The notes under the pieces are model-generated. The model was not told the origin of the DNA and made no database searches. It worked only from the letters and a program-made list of their open reading frames with translations. A stretch of 64,000 bases of DNA from Puccinia triticina (Eukaryota > Basidiomycota > Pucciniomycetes > Pucciniales > Pucciniaceae). Shown here piece by piece: positions 59,891 to 64,000 of this stretch. Location: NCBI RefSeq assembly GCF_026914185.1, contig NC_070564.1, forward strand, positions 434,001 to 498,000. The letters run 5' to 3'. The translations under genes and the position numbers were made by a program. Position 1 is the stretch's first letter. The number at the start of each line of letters is the position of its first letter.

Positions 59891-62800
59891 GTTGCTGGTT
59901 TTCTGGGTAGATCAGGATTGGCTTACCACACCGCATAAGTGACAACATCTTGAAATATGAAATCAAGCAAAACATCTCTGTATTCCAAAACAAGACTTAC
60001 ATGATCAGCTTGAAAGATCTCATAGCAGGGGTAATACAGATATTCAGATATTTCACTTTGGGTGTAACAAGTTAATGAGGAAGCTGATTAATTCCATATG
60101 TTTACGCCACCAGGAACTGGCCAATCCTCTTGTTTGCAAACACATGGAGTTTTACCCCCATGACCCAAAGGGTAAAAACATCTACGCACTGTGTCAAAGT
60201 GTCAAATGGCGAGAGGATCTTCCCCGGGAGTCCCGAGTGCAAATGGTTGAAGTTCATGACAAGCATTATTATATATATGAGCTAGTCACAGTGTTGCAAT
60301 CACATGGACCTGATATAATAATGATTCCAGTATATTTTTACAAATACAAGGATATACTATACTCCAAATGCATCAGACCTAAATATCGCAATGTTGTGGA
60401 AATCCACAACAATGTAAGGATCAATGTCACACAGATGTTTGTTCCAGAGCACCTGCCGTATACCCACCACCTTCTTGAGGAAATCCCAGTATCACACTTC
60501 CGGCTGAAATATGATGAAATAATCACATCTGCAGGCGGACTGTTGATTGCAAAATGCAATCACTGCATATATGGCAAGGGGTTTTCATTCTCACTCACTA
60601 AATATTGGTGAATTAAAACTGATTTTCCTATTCATTCAGAAAGTATTACTGGTGGTGGCACCAGGAAGATTCCAGTTCCAAATCAATGGCGGAAGGAAGC
60701 AAATGGGAAGATAATACGTCATGTACCTATCACCTTGTATGCAGATGACACCTCAGGTAACAAGTCCAAACGATGGAATAAGCACAACTCATTTTGCTTT
60801 ACCCTCAGTGGCCTGCCCCCAAGCCTCTCAAACATGGAGTACAATTGCCATTTTATATGCACATCTAATTGTGCCGGCCCTCTGGAGCTTGCTGAACCCA
60901 TAGTTCAAGAGTTGAAGTAAGCTAACCTATCACATTTATGACAAAACCTGTAATGATTGACCTGATAGATAGATTTGCAGTGAATTGGCCACAGCAGGTA
61001 GTATTGCTTATGATTCAAGTGTTAAGCAAGAAGTCATGTTCATGACTGTTATGCTTGCATTTGTTGGAGATTCCCCCATGGCTGCCGAAGTGACCAATAC
61101 ACCAAACCCAGGAACCTCCAACAGCCCCTGTTGCATGTGCGGACTGCAATGCGCTCAAGGGGAGGAAAGATGCACAATGGAATACCTCAGACAAATTTTT
61201 GGCCACCCTCATATGCCACCACCACGCACATGGCAAGAAACAATAGACAATACATATGACTTATGGGAAACCTCCCAATCGGGCACCCAAAAGGAATTTG
61301 AAAGAAAGCATCAAGCATATGGAATCAGGGACCGCATCAATTTTGCATTAATTGACCTGAAACGCTCTGATTATGAAGAAAGGTTGAGAATAGCCAAAAT
61401 GCAAGCAGATACCCCCAAAAGGATGATTAAACCTTTGCTCATTTGATAGCATTTGATGGTTGCAAGGATACTCCAATAGAAATACTACATGTCATACTTC
61501 TTGGGGTTGTCAAATACCTTTGGAAAGATTTCATGGGTCAACTGAAAGAATCTGATCACCCAGAACTGGAAGCACGCTGGCGCGCATTCAATACAGAAGG
61601 AATGAATGGTCCTCCAATTCAGCCCAAATATATGATACAGCATTACAAAAGTCTCATTGGAAAAGAATTCCGACTGATTCTCCAGGCCACCCCATTTGTA
61701 CTGTTCCCCATGATGAGTGAGGAACAGCAGGAAATCTGGACATCATTAACCCAGATTGCAAGTATGGCTTTTCAGACCCATATAAACGACATGGACCAAT
61801 ATATCTGGGAGCTTGAAAATCCCATTCATCTCTTCTTATATCATGTCTGTATCATGAATGGGAGGTGGGCCAACAAACCCAAATTTCATCACCTCTTGCA
61901 TCTCCCAGAATCTATCCGCAGATATGGCCCAGCAAGCTTGTTTGCAACTGAAAAATTTGAAAGTTTCAATGGTGTGATCAGGAATGCCTCAATTCATTCC
62001 AACCGGCTCAGCCCCAGCAGGGATATAGCCACGAGCTTCAACAACTACAACATTATTAGGTTGCTTTTATCAGGAGCAATACTATTTGACCACAAACACC
62101 AAAGATATTTCCAAGCCTCACCAGAAATTAGAGCACTTTTTGAAAATAATCAGTTCATCCAAAAAGCCATGGGATATAATTCACATTGGTTTGGGTGTGG
62201 GCAACTGAAACCAACTATCCACGGCCATAGAGGGGAACACAAAGCTGGAGAACTGGTTCCAGTTCCACTTTTGAGGAATTTCCCCACACTCCTCATCACA
62301 AGGGTGAATGCAGTCAGAGTGGATGAGAAAGAAATTATCCGGGATGGGACATTTGTCTTGGTAAATCAACATCAATACTGTATTTGCCAAATATTTGTGC
62401 TAACTTCTCATGCCCATTTTTCCTCCCTCGTAACAGGTCCAGGAAAGAGAGTGTCCTCATGGTATTATTTTCTGTGTTGAATCCATATGGGAAGTGGGAA
62501 ATAATCAGTTCTATGCCAAAATTCAGAGATGCATAAAAACAGGCACCCAGCCAGAAAATAACATGACCATACTTGTTAAGCAGTTGGAATTTCAATATGT
62601 CCCAGCACAGGTAAGGATTGCTGTTCAATGTATTGTTGAAATTTGGATGTATTGATGATATTGATTAAAAAAATTACATGTTCTTTGCAGCGCATCATCT
62701 GTACCATCAATGTTCAACATAACTGCTATGCTGCACATTGCCAAGTCAGACAGAAATTTGTTCCTCTCACCGGACGCCAAGAAGGAGGATCACACATCAG

Positions 62801-63009
62801 TTATATAGATCATGATTCAATGAATAGCTATCTGCTGAATGCAGTATCACATCATTCACCATACTTGCACCACAAGCATTCCAATATGTATTTACGGCCC
62901 ATACCTGAAGAGATGATGAGTCTTGCATTGGAGGAAGGCCTACATATGTGGCAAAATGAGAGCCAATGATATTTACCATTACCACCTATTAATTGCTTTA
63001 ATTTCATCC

Positions 63010-63100
63010 AACTATCATTTTCATTCATCTCATCTCAATATGTTCTGTGGTCAACTATTATTTTCATTCATCTCATCTCAATATGTTCTGTGGTTTCATC
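63010..63100 (+). repeat. Tandem duplication of ~44 bp after the Tnp2-like gene
   Basis: TTTTCATTCATCTCATCTCA followed by ATATGTTCTGTGGT occurs twice in a row. Confidence 0.75.
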
Positions 63101-63259
63101 ATGACATCCATTTCCCCTCATTATGAGTGCAAATGGATGTTGGCGTCAGTGTTGTTATTGCGAGTAACTATTTTTTTATTGCGTCAGAGAAAGACAGGAT
63201 AGAGCCAGAGAGAACCAACAAGAAAGATATAGGAACAGCTGGCCTGATATTCAAGAAAC

Positions 63260-63460
63260 AAAAACAGTACTTAGTTACTTGCTATGAGAAGAACAATAGG
63301 GACGTATATTTTGCCATGAGAAGAACAACGGGTGGCTGCGAGAATAACGATGGCGTGGGGGGAGGAGTACAAGAAACTAGTTACTTGCTATGAGAAGAAC
63401 GACAGGTTGCTGCAAGAATAACAACGGCGTGGGGGGGAGGAGTACAAGAAACAATGGTGT
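63260..63460 (+). repeat. Degenerate tandem repeat of ~95 bp
   Basis: GTTACTTGCTATGAGAAGAA, then AACA(A/T)C-type stretches, then GGCGTGGGGGGAGGAGTACA recur at least twice. The second copy overlaps the 3' end of the minus-strand gene. Confidence 0.55.
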
Positions 63461-64000
63461 GAGGGGTGAGTCAAAAGTAAGAGATGGGGGGGGAGTAACA
63501 GAGTCGTTGGGGTCGGCCACAAGCTCTCTGGCGAGTCTAGAACCATTCATGATTTGTCGAGCCGGGCCCCACAAGAAGCCAAGGTTGAGTAAGTTCTGAA
63601 GGGACACGTCTTCAAACACCGTCCAGTGGTAGATTCGGTGTTTGTTGATGATCGCCAGTACCTCGGGGTCCTTAGGGGGGAGCTGGCAAATGGTTAGGAA
63701 CATCTCAATAGTTATATCGGAGGCCGCAGTCACCGCAGGGACGGCTGGGGTGGCTTGGCCGGTTGATGCGCCTGGAGTGGCATCGAGGGCTGGTAACGCT
63801 TGGGTTGCTGGGACCGCTGGGGTTGCCGCCGCGGCGGGGATGGGTGGGGGGGTAGACGCGGCTGGGAGTGGTGGGGCGACAGACGCAGCAGGGACGGTCG
63901 GTGCTGGAGACGCGCGGGACTCGTAAGTATGGGCTGGCCAAGAAAACAAGTCATCATCCGCCGGGACGGCTGCGACGGCTGGGGCGGTAGAGGCGGCTGG
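63377..64000 (-). CDS. Partial gene: Pro/Ala-rich protein with SAM-like domain
   Basis: The frame is open to the window edge, so the start is missing. After a long Pro/Ala/Thr-rich stretch (PAASVAPPLPAASTPPPIPA) comes a compact region: ITIEMFLTICQLPPKDPEVL, then HRIYHWTVFEDVSLQNLLNLGF, then ARQIMNGSRLARELVAD. Length and pattern resemble a SAM-like helical domain that I associate with transposon-linked proteins of rusts. The last residues, encoded by the tandem repeat, are probably an intron or 3' flank rather than protein. It is convergent with the Tnp2-like gene and may belong to the same host element. Confidence 0.45.
   Translation of the reverse strand, partial: PAASTAPAVAAVPADDDLFSWPAHTYESRASPAPTVPAASVAPPLPAASTPPPIPAAAATPAVPATQALPALDATPGASTGQATPAVPAVTAASDITIEMFLTICQLPPKDPEVLAIINKHRIYHWTVFEDVSLQNLLNLGFLWGPARQIMNGSRLARELVADPNDSVTPPPSLTFDSPLTPLFLVLLPPTPLLFLQQPVVLLIASN

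Larger units (their letters stand above)
28315..59930 (-). mobile_element. Gag-only (non-autonomous) LTR retrotransposon, expanded by two nested insertions
   Basis: The element starts TGTGG and ends CCACA and is flanked by CCGC on both sides (28311-28314 and 59931-59934). The transcript runs on the minus strand, so the 5' LTR is the right-hand one. Without its two insertions the element would be 5842 bp: 1039 bp LTR, 3764 bp internal region, 1039 bp LTR. Only a Gag protein is encoded, so reverse transcriptase and integrase must come from another element. This is the TR-GAG type of organisation. All LTR blocks I compared are identical, so the insertion is young. Confidence 0.85.
33118..59930 (-). 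repeat. 5' LTR (right), split into three pieces
   Basis: The pieces are 33118-33698 (581 bp), 38876-39296 (421 bp) and 59894-59930 (37 bp), separated by the Copia element and the 20.6 kb transposon. The pieces sum to 1039 bp, exactly the length of the intact left LTR, and all compared blocks match it. Confidence 0.9.
27510..62969 (+). pseudogene. Tnp2-like transposase gene, split by the LTR element
   Basis: Member of a large basidiomycete protein family distantly like CACTA Tnp2 transposases. Exons before the insertion: 27510-27525, 27600-28102, and 28231 onward. The third continues without frame change from …WDTIRRARTR at 28314 to ISDNILKYEI at 59935 once the 31.6 kb insertion and one copy of the 4 bp duplication are removed, and ends at 60030. 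The next exon starts at 60114. The N terminus has a C2H2-like finger (CGNRTC…H…H). Later blocks include HVPITLYADDTSG, VGDSPMAAEVTNTPNPG with CCMCGLQC, TPIEILHVILLGVVKYL and KFESFNGVIRNASIHSN, which supply plausible DDE acids. Other defects are a TAA at 27821-27823 and a frame change near 61430-61445. Short introns near 62.4 and 62.6 kb lead to the stop at 62969. Dead as it stands. Confidence 0.75.

Overview
The window comes from a filamentous basidiomycete, most probably a rust fungus (Pucciniales). The support is short spliceosomal introns (about 50-110 nt) in almost every gene, a fungal THI4, a CAF-1 large subunit, and transposon proteins of types I know from rusts and other basidiomycetes. 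Species cannot be read from the sequence.

Layout. (1) 1-16 kb: four small genes for single-pass membrane proteins, two on the minus strand (1.2-2.6 kb and 3.9-5.9 kb) and two on the plus strand (11.6-12.3 kb and 14.3-15.2 kb). Between them lies a 3.5 kb non-autonomous CACTA element (6870-10375, 73 bp inverted repeats, GTA target duplication) that contains tandem repeats, a 191 bp MITE and one end of a second CACTA family. (2) 16.4-23.6 kb: host housekeeping genes, namely the CAF-1 p150 subunit (minus strand) and thiazole synthase THI4 (plus strand, eight exons, with a run of 42 C in its first intron). (3) 24-64 kb: almost entirely transposon.

The transposon part is nested and can be read exactly. 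A Tnp2-like gene (27510-62969) was split by an LTR element with LTRs at 28315-29353 and 33118-59930. That element encodes only a 1001-residue Gag and no polymerase. Its right-hand LTR was then hit twice: by a Ty1/Copia element (33699-38870, duplication GATAG, apparently identical 298 bp LTRs) and by a 20,594 bp DNA transposon (39297-59890, inverted repeats starting CACC, duplication GTT). Removing both insertions restores an LTR of 1039 bp, exactly the length of the intact left copy. Removing the LTR element as well rejoins the reading frame of the Tnp2-like gene.

The 20.6 kb element is the most unusual object. Besides a three-exon CACTA-type transposase it carries an SNF2/Rad5-like DNA translocase with a DEAH box, at least five further spliced genes that I do not recognise, and three identical copies of a 38 bp perfect palindrome. 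A related terminus (7868) sits inside the small CACTA element 31 kb upstream, so the family has been active elsewhere in the genome. The large element may supply its own transposase plus a chromatin or DNA remodelling factor, but that role is inference.
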